Assembly: GCF_030646615.1 (NCBI RefSeq)
Contig: NZ_JAUSLG010000014.1
Span: forward strand, 54,404 to 118,403
Direction of reading: 5' to 3'
DNA from: Phenylobacterium sp.
GTDB taxonomy: Bacteria > Pseudomonadota > Alphaproteobacteria > Caulobacterales > Caulobacteraceae
Length of the DNA: 64,000 nt
Shown here piece after piece: positions 15,083 through 23,011 of this stretch (position 1 is the first letter of the stretch; every line of letters starts with the position of its first letter). Below the pieces are notes generated by a model. It worked only from the letters and a program-made list of their open reading frames with translations, was not told where the DNA came from and searched no databases. Made by a program: the position numbers and the translations under genes.

Positions 15083-15633
15083 GACGCCACCTCGACCAGG
15101 CGGCCTTCCGCCCAGGTGTAAGTGGTGTCCTGGGCCCTCCAGTCGATCCTCTGCCGCAAAGTGAAGCTCGCCGCCGCAGCGGAGGACGGCGCCGGCTTGT
15201 TAAATTCCACGGACACCTCATCCACCTCAGCGATGGGCCGCGCCTCGGTCAGCGCACGGGCCGCATCCCCGGAGAAATCATCCTTGGCGAAGAAGGCGAA
15301 GACACGGAACTGGGTCAGCGTCGGGTCCACAAGGACCGCGACCGCATCGCCTTCGCCGTCGCCGTCGAGATCGGCCCCGGACGCTGTGAGCCGCCCCCAG
15401 TCATGAGCCACGTCCTTGACCGCCGCCAACTCCGCGGCCTGCACGCTCTGCCAGCCGCGCGGCGTGCTCTGGCGCGCGCCGATGATGTAGCAGAGGCCAT
15501 CTTCCCAATAGCCAGCCTGGTCATTGCAGCCGTCACCGATCCAGAAGCCGCCGGTGGCGTAGCCGCAGCTGCCGGCGCTCAGCATCGCCGCCCCTGCCGC
15601 CACCCATCGCCACTGCCGCCACGTCCAAGCCAT
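15079..15633 (-). CDS. Exported protein with FG-GAP-like motif, paralogue of neighbour
   Basis: The 184-residue product begins MAWTWRQWRWVAAGAAMLSAGSC: a basic/aromatic start and hydrophobic stretch ending at a Cys, so an exported, perhaps lipidated protein. The mature region carries GADLDGDGEGDAVAVLVD followed by FRVFAFF, the same layout as the product of 14510-15082. ATG 15633 was chosen over the upstream TTG 15657, though its ribosome site is weak. It lies between the toxin-like gene and its paralogue, which fits a toxin plus duplicated immunity arrangement; this is inferred from order and export only. Confidence 0.5.
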   Translation of the reverse strand: MAWTWRQWRWVAAGAAMLSAGSCGYATGGFWIGDGCNDQAGYWEDGLCYIIGARQSTPRGWQSVQAAELAAVKDVAHDWGRLTASGADLDGDGEGDAVAVLVDPTLTQFRVFAFFAKDDFSGDAARALTEARPIAEVDEVSVEFNKPAPSSAAAASFTLRQRIDWRAQDTTYTWAEGRLVEVAS

Positions 15634-15717
15634 ATCGATTAGCACCCGCAAACTCAAAATAAACCAATGGCCAAGCCCAGGAACATAGCGAGAACACGAA
15701 GCTATTGAAAAGGCAAC

Positions 15718-16293
15718 CTATCGGTAGCGCTGCGGGAGAACGACCCAGCTTTTCATCAAGTCCTTACAGCCCTCGTAGCACTGGCCGCCGGCGCTACCCA
15801 CTCGCCGTCCCTGGCGGTTTGCCTCTCGGTCGGCCTCTTCGGCGCCGCCCTTTGTCGTGTACTCGTCGATAAACTCCTTCGCGTTGTCACTTGCCCAGCC
15901 GGCGGTTGCCTCCGCGACAGGCCCCGCCTGAGCGGCCTGGCAGTTGGCTCGACAATGAAAGTACTTATCCCGGTCTGAGTATTCCGTTTTTGGAACCGTC
16001 GGCGGTCGACTGGCCTCGACGGCTGCCTTCGAAGCCGGAACATTCGCCCAGTTCCCCGCCAAGGCCGCGAAGGCGACACCTAATTGGGCCGCCGCCGGCA
16101 TGCCACCTCGGCCGTAGCCGGGTCGCAGGCCCTGCGCGGGCTCGCCGTATCCGTCGGTCGCGAGACCCGAGGCGCCGTTTAGCCGCTGCACCTCCGCGTC
16201 CGTTCCCAGAACGCGTCGCAGCCCATCGCTCACCCACCCCGGCAGGCCAAGATCGTCGAAACGCTTCGCCATCTTCTTCTCCGTCTCCATCAT
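15718..16293 (-). CDS. Toxin-like protein with Cys-rich C-terminal domain, cargo module 1
   Basis: This 191-residue protein follows the large terminase with a TGATG overlap. The C-terminal 85 residues contain DKYFHCRANCQAAQAGP, an acidic helix, then a REANRQGRRVGSAGG segment and two further cysteines (QCYEGC). A YFHCxANC beginning with a distal Cys pair resembles a C-terminal domain found on RHS/contact-dependent polymorphic toxins; its activity is not known to me. The first 100 residues are Gly/Ala-rich. GTG 16296 or ATG 16269 are other possible starts. Two exported proteins follow and are immunity candidates. Confidence 0.5.
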   Translation of the reverse strand: MMETEKKMAKRFDDLGLPGWVSDGLRRVLGTDAEVQRLNGASGLATDGYGEPAQGLRPGYGRGGMPAAAQLGVAFAALAGNWANVPASKAAVEASRPPTVPKTEYSDRDKYFHCRANCQAAQAGPVAEATAGWASDNAKEFIDEYTTKGGAEEADREANRQGRRVGSAGGQCYEGCKDLMKSWVVLPQRYR

Positions 16294-17630
16294 CACCCCA
16301 TCCAGCTCCCGCTCGCCCCGCCGGCCCCACGCCGCCCGGCCCTCCGCGCCCCCGCCCCGCGGCGGTTAAGGGCGAATTCGCCGAAGGCGTCGGCGCCGTG
16401 GCTGGCGGCGTCGTGCAGCGGTCCGCCATAGGCCCGCGTCGCCGCATTCCAGCGCTTGCGATAGGTCCGCAGCCGGTCGAGCCCCAGCGCGCAGGCCTCA
16501 CCGTCGAACCAGGTCATGGGGATCATCAGCCGCGCGGCGTTGATCCGCTCCTCCGGATGGGTCGCCTGGCCCACCTCAATGGGTGAGACGCCCAGGCCGC
16601 CCAGGGTCTCGAACCGCGACCGCCCTCCAGCGCCCAGCTCGCGCACCATCACGTCGTGCGGCAGGTGGTGGGCGCCATAGACGTAGGGTTTCGCCGCGAT
16701 CGCCTCGCGCACGATGGCCTGCAGCCCCTCGCCGCTGGTTTCGAAATAGTCGATGGCCCGCACCTCAGGCCCCACCTGCTGGAAGAACCAGACGGCCGTA
16801 TAGTCGTCGATGCCCAGGTCCCAGGCCGTATGCACCGCCAGGGCCGGGTCGTGCGGAACACGTCCGATCCGCCCGGCGCCCTGCGCCTCCCCCAGCTGCC
16901 CGGCATAGTAGGCGCCTGGCGCAGCCGCATCGAAGTCCACCAGATATTCCGAGGCGAACCGGGCCTCCCCCTCCTCCTTCGACCCGGTCTCGGCCACCAG
17001 CTCGGCCCGTTCCCGGGCCAGCTGGGCCGGCGTGAAAACCCCTGTCTCCGTGGCCGGCGAGCGCTGGGTGAACCAGGCCGCGTCCCGCGCTCTCGCCTCA
17101 AAGGCGCGCACCGCGTGGTTGCGTCCCCGCGGCGTCCACAGAAACAGCGCCCAGCCGCCATTCTCCGCCAGGATCGGCCGGATGTAGGTCCAGGCCTCAG
17201 GTTTGGCGAGCGCCCATTCAGAGAACACCACGCCGACCGGCGGCGCCCCCACCAGGCTGTCATAATTGTCCGAGCCCAGCACCTGCCAGACCGCGCCATT
17301 GGCCAGGCGGATGCTCATGTCGCCGTCGCGGGTGGCGCTGCGGATCTGCGGCGGGAAGGCCTCGTCGATCCGCCGCCTGCCCGTGTGCGGGTTCACCGCC
17401 TCCCAGATCGCCTTGCGCCCCTGGGCGCTCTCCGGCAGCAGGTGCCAGTAGACGCCGGGCTTCTGCACCGCGCTCACCGCGGTCCAGTTCAGCGCCACAT
17501 CGTCCTTGCCCCAGCGCCGGTGGGCGGCCACGTCGGCCCTCAGGCCCCCGCCCTCCAGATAGCGCCAGAGGCTCGCCTGATAGTCCCGCGGGCGCCAGCC
17601 ATGGGGCAGCTCGATCTCGGCGCCCTTCAT
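16293..17630 (-). CDS. Phage terminase large subunit
   Basis: The 445-residue product starts MKGAEIELPHGWRPRDYQ. It has an N-terminal ATPase with a divergent Walker A (AAHRRWGKDD), a Walker B-like strand VGVVFSEWALAKPEAW and a coupling motif region LFLWTPRGRN. The C-terminal RNase H-like nuclease includes AWDLGIDDYTAVWFFQ and a terminal DALDR-type helix region. It packages DNA into the prohead through the portal. ATG 17630 overlaps the small terminase stop (ATGA); the ORF-track extension to 18014 is antisense noise. Length is typical for a P22-like or related terminase. Confidence 0.85.
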   Translation of the reverse strand: MKGAEIELPHGWRPRDYQASLWRYLEGGGLRADVAAHRRWGKDDVALNWTAVSAVQKPGVYWHLLPESAQGRKAIWEAVNPHTGRRRIDEAFPPQIRSATRDGDMSIRLANGAVWQVLGSDNYDSLVGAPPVGVVFSEWALAKPEAWTYIRPILAENGGWALFLWTPRGRNHAVRAFEARARDAAWFTQRSPATETGVFTPAQLARERAELVAETGSKEEGEARFASEYLVDFDAAAPGAYYAGQLGEAQGAGRIGRVPHDPALAVHTAWDLGIDDYTAVWFFQQVGPEVRAIDYFETSGEGLQAIVREAIAAKPYVYGAHHLPHDVMVRELGAGGRSRFETLGGLGVSPIEVGQATHPEERINAARLMIPMTWFDGEACALGLDRLRTYRKRWNAATRAYGGPLHDAASHGADAFGEFALNRRGAGARRAGRRGAGGASGSWMG

Positions 17631-17875
17631 TCGGCCGGGCCAGGCTCGGCGTCCCCGGGGTCGGAAAACCGCCGCACCACGATGGTCAGCCCGCCCTCGC
17701 CCTCGGCGGGCTTGCCCTTGGCGTGGGCGCGGTCCAGCACCTCCCGGGCCGCGGCGATGCGCGCAGTGTCGCTGCCGGCCCCGCGCATGATCTCCGCCAG
17801 GGTCTCCACCGCCAGCGGCGCCAGGGCCAGCACCGCCTCGCGCGGATCCTTCCGCCGCCGCACCGCCCGCGCCAT
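17627..17875 (-). CDS. Phage terminase small subunit (short)
   Basis: An 82-residue basic protein starting MARAVRRRKDPREAVLAL with a helical centre (TLAEIMRGAGSDTARIAAAREVLDRA) resembling the helix-turn-helix and oligomerisation region of small terminases. GAGG 6 nt before ATG 17875 supports the start over ATG 17887. It overlaps the large terminase by 4 nt. It is shorter than most TerS proteins (usually 100-200 residues), so it may be a minimal form. It is the first gene of the late cluster in this window. Confidence 0.6.
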   Translation of the reverse strand: MARAVRRRKDPREAVLALAPLAVETLAEIMRGAGSDTARIAAAREVLDRAHAKGKPAEGEGGLTIVVRRFSDPGDAEPGPAE

Positions 17876-18318
17876 GGCTGACCTCATACTCAGGAAACAG
17901 GTTGGGCCGTCCGCCCCGCGCCCGCTCCGCGCCCCACGAGAGGCGCGCACATGGCTCCTGGAGCCGGGCGCGGGGCTCCTGCTGCGCCTGACAACGCCGC
18001 CTCGCACACACCACCTCAGGGCGCGCCGCCGCCCCGGGGGAGGGACAGGGGGCGGCTTCAGCCCAGCCACGCGCCAGGCCGGCCGCCGAAAGGCCGCCGG
18101 CTCAACGCTTCGCCAGGAGAGATGTCATGCCAGTGCGGGGCCTCGCCCGCCGCGGCGTCGTCAGCGCCTCAGACGCAAGAACGACCCATACACAGAACCT
18201 ACCAAAATCCCGCGGGAACGCAAGAACAAAATAGGAACAACTAGGGGTTCGCCCTCAATTGGCAACCGCGGCGCCCCGCGGCACGTTCAAGCGATCCTGC
18301 AACAATCGGAGCTTCCAG
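17876..18318. other. Intergenic region at prophage right edge
   Basis: No convincing gene is present in these 443 bases. ORFs here are antisense or low-quality. The region has a GCCGCCCC/GGGGCGGC stem (18028-18056), a second imperfect GC-rich hairpin (about 18084-18106) and, at its right end, a run of GAAC half-sites described separately. A possible minus-strand promoter (TTGCGT, 16 nt, TAGGTT) lies in about 18194-18221, next to the GAAC sites. No attachment-site duplication could be identified. Confidence 0.4.
18179..18238. promoter_or_regulatory. GAAC cluster with LexA-type direct repeat GAACN7GAAC
   Basis: GAAC occurs at 18179, 18195, 18216, 18224 and 18235. The last two are spaced exactly N7 (AAAATAG), the reverse complement of GTTCN7GTTC, the known alphaproteobacterial LexA operator. 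The site is upstream of the late operon on the minus strand (terminase start 17875) and about 80 nt upstream of ATG 18319 on the plus strand. SOS control of either transcript is inferred from the motif. Confidence 0.45.
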
Positions 18319-18717
18319 ATGATACTTCCCAATGGCGCCCATGTGGCTGTCGTCGATGGCGAAAAGCTGGCGCTCTTCCAGAATGTCGGCCACACCGACA
18401 TCGACCTGAAGGCCCTGTCGACGCCCGAGATCGAGGATCGCGCCTCCGGGGCCGCCGGCCGCATTTCCAGCGACGCCAATCCCGACAATGACACCCAGGC
18501 CGAGGACGGCTTCGCCATGGGCGTCGCCGACGTCCTGAACCACATGATCCTGACCCACCGCGCCGAGAAGCTGCTGGTCATCGCCGCCCCCAAGACCCTG
18601 GGTCAGCTCCGCAAGGGCTGGCACAAGGAGACGGAGTCCCGTCTGGTCGGCGAGATCGCCAAGGACCTCACCGGCCACACCACCGACGAGATCGCCGCGG
18701 CCATTCAAAAGGCCTGA
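18319..18717 (+). CDS. Host-attachment-like protein (baeRF-type)
   Basis: The 132-residue protein starts MILPNGAHVAVVDGEKLALF and has AEKLLVIAAPKTLGQLRKGW and AKDLTGHTTDEIAAAI, which match the small family annotated as protein required for attachment to host cells. That family belongs to the bacterial release-factor-like (baeRF) superfamily. GGAG 8 nt before ATG 18319 fixes the start; the ORF-track extension to 18259 has no ribosome site. The molecular role is unknown; the name comes from plant-associated bacteria. It is transcribed away from the prophage and ends at a strong terminator. Confidence 0.75.
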   Translation: MILPNGAHVAVVDGEKLALFQNVGHTDIDLKALSTPEIEDRASGAAGRISSDANPDNDTQAEDGFAMGVADVLNHMILTHRAEKLLVIAAPKTLGQLRKGWHKETESRLVGEIAKDLTGHTTDEIAAAIQKA

Positions 18718-18731
18718 GCCCTAACGACAAC

Positions 18732-18757
18732 AGGCGGGGCGATCCTTCGCTCCGCCT
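18732..18757. terminator. Bidirectional terminator hairpin
   Basis: AGGCGGGGCGA and TCGCTCCGCCT form an 11-bp stem with one G-U pair and a TCCT loop, between the convergent genes ending at 18717 and 18770. It can serve both strands. Confidence 0.65.
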
Positions 18758-18769
18758 CCCACACTCGCC

Positions 18770-19222
18770 TCAGTCCGCCGACCGCGCCGCATAGGCGCCC
18801 ATCAGCCGCCCGAAGTCCGCCGGCTGCGGAAAGCCCTCGAACCCCTCCACCGCCGGCGTGCTCACCCAGGGCAGCTTTTCCGCCGTCATGGTCTCCATGA
18901 AGGGCTCCAGCCCTGACGGGTCATCGAACAGGGTCGAGCGCACATTGACGAACCGGTCGGCCCCCTCCGGCCGCGTGAAAATCCAGCTCATGCAATACGG
19001 ACAGAAGAAGTGCCGCGTCGGGCCATGCAAGCCCCCGATCGCCGGCTCGCCGGCCGTCACCTCGAAGTCGTCCGAAGCAAACAGCGCGCTCAGCGAGAAC
19101 GCGCTGGCCGTCATCTGCTGACAGCCCCGACAGTGGCAGGCCATGGTCACCTTCGGCGCCGCCGTCACCCGGAACCGCACCTGCCCGCACCGGCACCCGC
19201 CGTCTCTGGTCTTGTCGCCCAT
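18770..19222 (-). CDS. GFA-family zinc protein
   Basis: A 150-residue protein with cysteine pairs CRCGQVRF, MACHCRGCQQM and FFCPYCMSWIF, the zinc-binding set of the glutathione-dependent formaldehyde-activating (GFA/Gfa-like) fold. All expected cysteines are present. True formaldehyde-glutathione activity is not implied by the family. ATG 19222 is the first in-frame ATG with the family N-terminus (MGDKTRDGGCRCGQ); the upstream extension to 19393 lies in the intergenic region. Its last 40 codons are duplicated as a fragment at 22893-23006. Confidence 0.8.
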   Translation of the reverse strand: MGDKTRDGGCRCGQVRFRVTAAPKVTMACHCRGCQQMTASAFSLSALFASDDFEVTAGEPAIGGLHGPTRHFFCPYCMSWIFTRPEGADRFVNVRSTLFDDPSGLEPFMETMTAEKLPWVSTPAVEGFEGFPQPADFGRLMGAYAARSAD

Positions 19223-19408
19223 GGTCACCTCCCCTGCCTGGAACCGGTAAGCTGCGCAGGACGGGCCGGCGCCGTCCAGACCGCAGGACCGAGGATGTAC
19301 CACCACGCGTTCATGAGCGTGAGAATCCGCTCCTGCGCCGGGGATGGCCTCGCTATCCTCATTCGTAGACCGGGGCTCCCGATGAGCCCCCACAGGCGGC
19401 CCACGCTC

Positions 19409-19861
19409 ATGACCCTACCCGACCGGATCGTCCTCTCCAGCGACCACACCGCCATCCCGCTGCGCCAGGCCATCGCCGCCCACCTCGCGGCCAGGGGCTG
19501 GACGGTCCTCGACATCGGTCCGACCACGGCCGAGAGCACAGACTATCCGCGCCACGGCGAGGCCGCCGCCCGCCGCGTGGCTTCCGGCGACTGCCGCTTC
19601 GGGATCGTGCTCTGCGGGACCGGCCAAGGGATCATGATGGCCGCCAACAAGGTGAAGGGCGTCCGCTGCGGCGTCTGCGCCGAGCCCTATTCCGCGGCCA
19701 TGATCCGCGCCCACAACGACGCCAACATGCTGGCGCTCGGCGCCCGCGTGGTTGGAGAAGGCCTGGCCCTCGCCATCATTGACGCCTTCCTCACCACCGA
19801 CTTCGAAGCCGGCCGCCACGCCCCCCGCGTGGCGATGATCCAGGCGCTAGAGAGCGAGTGA
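19409..19861 (+). CDS. rpiB: Ribose-5-phosphate isomerase B
   Basis: This 150-residue protein belongs to the RpiB/LacAB family, which interconverts ribose 5-phosphate and ribulose 5-phosphate. It shows the N-terminal SSDHTAIPLR, the active-site cysteine segment VLCGTGQGIMMAANKVKG and the RAHNDANMLALGAR loop. Length is normal. ATG 19409 gives the family N-terminus; ATG 19382 would add nine residues. It is divergent from the GFA gene and convergent with nuoF. The pentose-phosphate role is well established for the family; related allose or lactose-type isomerases cannot be excluded. Confidence 0.88.
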   Translation: MTLPDRIVLSSDHTAIPLRQAIAAHLAARGWTVLDIGPTTAESTDYPRHGEAAARRVASGDCRFGIVLCGTGQGIMMAANKVKGVRCGVCAEPYSAAMIRAHNDANMLALGARVVGEGLALAIIDAFLTTDFEAGRHAPRVAMIQALESE

Positions 19862-19870
19862 CGCCGGCTC

Positions 19871-21181
19871 CTACGCCGCAGCCAAGGATGCGCCCTGCAC
19901 CTGGATCCGGCGTGCGCGGTACCTGACGATCCGCGCCTCAACCTCAGGGCGGAAATGACGGAAGAGCCCCTGGATCGGCCAGGCGGCCGCATCGCCCAGG
20001 CCGCAGATGGTGTGGCCTTCCACCTGCGAGGCGACGTCGAGCAGCAGGTCGATCTCGGCCATCTCGGCCTCGCCGGTCGCCATCCGCTCCATCACCCGCC
20101 ACATCCAGCCGGTGCCTTCGCGGCAGGGCGTGCACTGGCCACAGCTCTCGTGCTTGAAGAAGCGGGCGATGCGCGCCACGGCGGCGACAAGGTCGGCCTC
20201 CTTGTCGAACACGATCATGGTCGCTGTGCCCAGGCCTGAACGCATGGCCCGCAACGCGTCGTAGTCCATGACGGCCTCTTCGGCCATTTCGGCCGGGATC
20301 ATGGCCATGGACACGCCCCCAGGCATGACCGCCTTCAGATTGCCCCAGCCGCCCCGCACCCCGCCAAAGTGTGCGTCGATCAGGGTGCGCATCGGCACGC
20401 CCATGGTCTCTTCCACCACGCCCGGCCGGTTCACATGGCCAGAGCCGGCCATCAGCTTCACGCCGACATTGTTGGGCCGGCCAAAGCCTGCGAACCACTG
20501 CGCCCCGCGACGCAGGATGCTGCCGACCACGGCGATGGTCTCGACATTGTTGATGGTGGTGGGCGCGCCCCAGATGCCGGCGCCGGCCGGGAACGGGGGC
20601 TTCAGCCGCGGCTGGCCCTTCTTGCCCTCGAGGCTCTCCATCAGGGCGGTCTCGTCGCCGCAGATATAGGCCCCGCCTCCATGGGTCACGTAGAGGTCGA
20701 AGTCCCAGCCGTGGATGTTGTCCTTGCCGATCAGCCGGGCCTCATAGGCTTGGCGGATGGCGGCTTCGAGTCGCGCGCGCTCGGCGACATATTCACCGCG
20801 GATATAGATGTAGCCGGTATGGGCGCGGATCGCGTAGCTGGCGATCATGCAGCCCTCGATCAGCAGGTGCGGGTCGTTGCGCAGGATCTCGCGGTCCTTG
20901 CACGCGCCGGGCTCGGACTCATCGGCATTGACCACCAGATAGTGCGGCCGCGCGCTAGGCGGCGGCATCAGGCTCCACTTCAATCCGGTCGAAAAGCCGC
21001 CGCCGCCTCGTCCCCGCAGGCCCGAAGCCTTGATCTGGTCGCAGATCCATTCCGGGGTCTGGGCCAGGATATCGGCCGTGCCGTTCCAGGCGCCGCGCCG
21101 CTGGGCGCCCTCGAGGCCAAAGTCGTGCAGGCCATAGAGGTTGGTGAATATCCGGTCCCTGTCTTCCAGAATCCCGACCAC
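19871..21181 (-). CDS. nuoF: NADH-quinone oxidoreductase subunit F, solitary copy
   Basis: The 436-residue protein has the FMN site [16 protein letters not shown], the NADH-binding [18 protein letters not shown] and the 4Fe-4S (N3) ligands [12 protein letters not shown] with a distal Cys in [13 protein letters not shown]. All cofactor residues expected of complex I NuoF are present. The start is GTG 21181. It is unusual that neither nuoE nor nuoG is adjacent; the neighbours are rpiB (convergent) and a sulfotransferase. It may be a second copy or a NuoF-like diaphorase subunit. Complete motifs suggest a functional protein. Confidence 0.88.
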   Translation of the reverse strand: MVGILEDRDRIFTNLYGLHDFGLEGAQRRGAWNGTADILAQTPEWICDQIKASGLRGRGGGGFSTGLKWSLMPPPSARPHYLVVNADESEPGACKDREILRNDPHLLIEGCMIASYAIRAHTGYIYIRGEYVAERARLEAAIRQAYEARLIGKDNIHGWDFDLYVTHGGGAYICGDETALMESLEGKKGQPRLKPPFPAGAGIWGAPTTINNVETIAVVGSILRRGAQWFAGFGRPNNVGVKLMAGSGHVNRPGVVEETMGVPMRTLIDAHFGGVRGGWGNLKAVMPGGVSMAMIPAEMAEEAVMDYDALRAMRSGLGTATMIVFDKEADLVAAVARIARFFKHESCGQCTPCREGTGWMWRVMERMATGEAEMAEIDLLLDVASQVEGHTICGLGDAAAWPIQGLFRHFRPEVEARIVRYRARRIQVQGASLAAA

Positions 21182-21261
21182 GACCGTCTCCTCTGAGGAC
21201 TTCGGCTCAACCTATCCTGCGCCCATGACAGATCTGCGCCAAGACCCGCCAAGGCGATAGA

Positions 21262-22023
21262 TCAGGCCAGGCCCGCCTCGGCTCGAAACCGCGCCGCCCA
21301 GTCCCGGTTGGTGTCGTCCGCCATCTTCCGCACGCTGGGCGAAACTCGGTCGGCCGCCGCGGGGTCCAGCCCCAGCGCGCCCAAGACGCGGCGCACGGTT
21401 CCTGTCGGATCGGCCGACAGGTCATCATAGGCGATGCGGACCGGCGTGATGGCCTCAGCGGCGAACCATGCGGTCCAGTCCCGGTCATAGCCGACCATGG
21501 CCTCGACCCAGGCCTGCAGCTTCTGGCCGTCATATTCCGGCTCACGAGGCGGCCCGACGCGCTCCAGGTCCGAACCGTCGGCCGCCACGTGCCAAAGCCC
21601 GGTCTGCTCGGCCTTCAGGCAGGACACCGCCTGCTCGACCTTGTCGGCCCTGGACAGGTGAATGAACAGGGTGCGCCCGAAGACACCCTCAAACCGCGCC
21701 CGCTCCGACCCTCCATCGGCATGGACCACCGCCAATCTGGAAAAGAAGAAGTCGAAGCTGGGCCGCTGCAGCCGCAGGCCGAACACCCCGTTGTCGCTGC
21801 GCCCCCGCGCCAGGGCCGCCTGGATGCAGGCCTCGACGATCTCGCCTTCCGAGGCGCCGGCCCCTGGATCGAGGCCGAGCCGCCGCGTCCATTCGGCCAG
21901 CGAGGGCTCGTGGAAATGCGAAGCGGGCCGCCCCGCCACCCCCGTTTCGGCCAACAGTCGGCACAACAGGGTGCTCCCGCTGCGCGGGGCGGTGCAGATC
22001 ATATACGAGGCGTAATCTGTCAT
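21262..22023 (-). CDS. Stf0-type sulfotransferase
   Basis: A 253-residue protein with the 5'-phosphosulfate-binding loop near the N-terminus (YMICTAPRSGSTLLCRLL) and the continuation GVAGRPASHFHEP, typical of the Stf0 sulfotransferase family that moves sulfate from PAPS to a sugar or lipid hydroxyl. The 3'-phosphate region is represented by LFIHLSRADKVEQAVS. ATG 22023 is chosen because the conserved start MTDYASYMICTAP begins there; the upstream 13 codons lie in the promoter region shared with the divergent gene at 22080. The acceptor is unknown. Confidence 0.8.
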   Translation of the reverse strand: MTDYASYMICTAPRSGSTLLCRLLAETGVAGRPASHFHEPSLAEWTRRLGLDPGAGASEGEIVEACIQAALARGRSDNGVFGLRLQRPSFDFFFSRLAVVHADGGSERARFEGVFGRTLFIHLSRADKVEQAVSCLKAEQTGLWHVAADGSDLERVGPPREPEYDGQKLQAWVEAMVGYDRDWTAWFAAEAITPVRIAYDDLSADPTGTVRRVLGALGLDPAAADRVSPSVRKMADDTNRDWAARFRAEAGLA

Positions 22024-22079
22024 GATCGATCTGCTAGATGGCCGGGTACATTTCATGAACACTCTAGCGGGGCAAGGCG

Positions 22080-22766
22080 ATGGCGCACAACTGGATGATC
22101 GCTGAGCGGGAGTATCTTCGCCAGGAAACCCGCCGCGGACGACGCCATGCCTATGAGCGTCTCGACCCAGCGACCACGGCCCTCGTCGTCATCGACATGG
22201 TCCCCTTCTTCGCGCAGGCCAATGTCCACTGCCGCGACGCCATTGCGCCCATCAACCGCCTGGCCGCCGCCCTGCGCGAGGCCGGCGGCCTGGTCGCCTG
22301 GGTCCTGCCCGCCGACGCTGGGCCGCCCAACCCCCGCGCCGTCGAATTCTATGGAGAACAGATCGCCCAGGCCTATGGCTCCTCCGGCGGCCAGGGCGCG
22401 CCCCGCGACCGGCTCTGCCCGGAACTCGACTTCATCGAGGGCGAGATCGTCGCCGAGAAGTCCGCCGCCAGCGCCTTCTTCCCCGGCCGCTGCGACCTGC
22501 ATGACCGCCTCGCCGCCCGCGGGATCGAGACGGTGATCATCACCGGCACAGTGACCAATGTGTGCTGCGAAAGCTCGGCCCGCGACGCCTCGACCCTGGG
22601 CTACCGGGTCATCTTCGTCGCCGACGCCACCGCCACGGTCACCGACGCCGCCCACAACGCCGCCCTCTACACCATCTACCGCTCGTTCGGAGACGTCCGC
22701 CCCACCGCCGAAATCCTTGAGCTCATCGCCGCCGGCGCCCCCCACCCCGACCTGGCCTATGGCTGA
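22080..22766 (+). CDS. Isochorismatase-family cysteine hydrolase
   Basis: The 228-residue product has the three catalytic elements of the family: Asp in ALVVIDMVPFF, Lys in VAEKSAASAFFPG and Cys in TGTVTNVCCESSARDA, with the cis-peptide region around it. The substrate could be an N-carbamoyl compound, nicotinamide or related amide; nothing in the sequence decides. Start ATG 22080 has AAGG 4 nt upstream. It is divergent from the sulfotransferase with a 56-nt gap. Downstream lies degraded DNA with a GFA fragment. Confidence 0.82.
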   Translation: MAHNWMIAEREYLRQETRRGRRHAYERLDPATTALVVIDMVPFFAQANVHCRDAIAPINRLAAALREAGGLVAWVLPADAGPPNPRAVEFYGEQIAQAYGSSGGQGAPRDRLCPELDFIEGEIVAEKSAASAFFPGRCDLHDRLAARGIETVIITGTVTNVCCESSARDASTLGYRVIFVADATATVTDAAHNAALYTIYRSFGDVRPTAEILELIAAGAPHPDLAYG

Positions 22767-22892
22767 TCTGGGCGGCGGGCCGTCCCTGCGGGCCCAACTC
22801 GTCGCCACGGCCACCCGCCTTCGTCGCTTCATGGGGCCGGTGTGGGACGACTGGCTGGCCGCCGAGCCGTGGCGCCGCGGCGCGACGCCGTC

Positions 22893-23006
22893 TGCCGGCC
22901 AAAATCCGCAAGCTGCGGAAATCCCTCGAACCCCTCCACCGCCGGCGTGCTCACCCAGGGCAGCTTCTCGGCCGTCATCGTCTCCATTAACGGCTCTAGG
23001 CCCGAC
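22893..23006 (-). pseudogene. Duplicated 3' fragment of a GFA-family gene
   Basis: Read on the minus strand this stretch encodes GLEPLMETMTAEKLPWVSTP and then AVEGFEGFPQLADFGRQ, nearly identical to the C-terminal 40 residues of the GFA protein at 18770-19222. By eye the DNA is about 90% identical over some 95 bases. No N-terminal part or cysteine motifs are present, so it is a fragment. It marks a direct repeat flanking the 4-kb rpiB-nuoF-sulfotransferase-isochorismatase block. It may result from an unequal exchange or from replacement of a second full GFA gene. Confidence 0.75.
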
Positions 23007-23011
23007 GTGGC

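Larger units (their letters stand above)
1..18238 (-). mobile_element. P22-like prophage late module (left end outside window)
   Basis: A contiguous minus-strand block encodes small and large terminase, P22-type portal, scaffold, P22-type coat protein, head-tail adaptor, tail proteins, fibre, gp10-like stabilisation protein, lysis candidates and an M15 endolysin. This is the expected late-gene order of a short-tailed phage. No integrase, replication genes or attachment sites are visible here, so the element continues leftwards or is incomplete. The right edge is set where phage genes end and host-type genes begin; it is not based on an att sequence. Most structural frames look intact, so the module may still make particles. 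Confidence 0.88.

Noticed and set aside
17876-18318. Possible prophage attachment site
   Set aside because: No tRNA gene, integrase gene or repeated core sequence was found in the window, so an att site cannot be supported.
16656-18491. 611-residue plus-strand ORF across terminase and the prophage edge
   Set aside because: Antisense to the large and small terminase genes; the right part crosses a region with hairpins and no protein signal.
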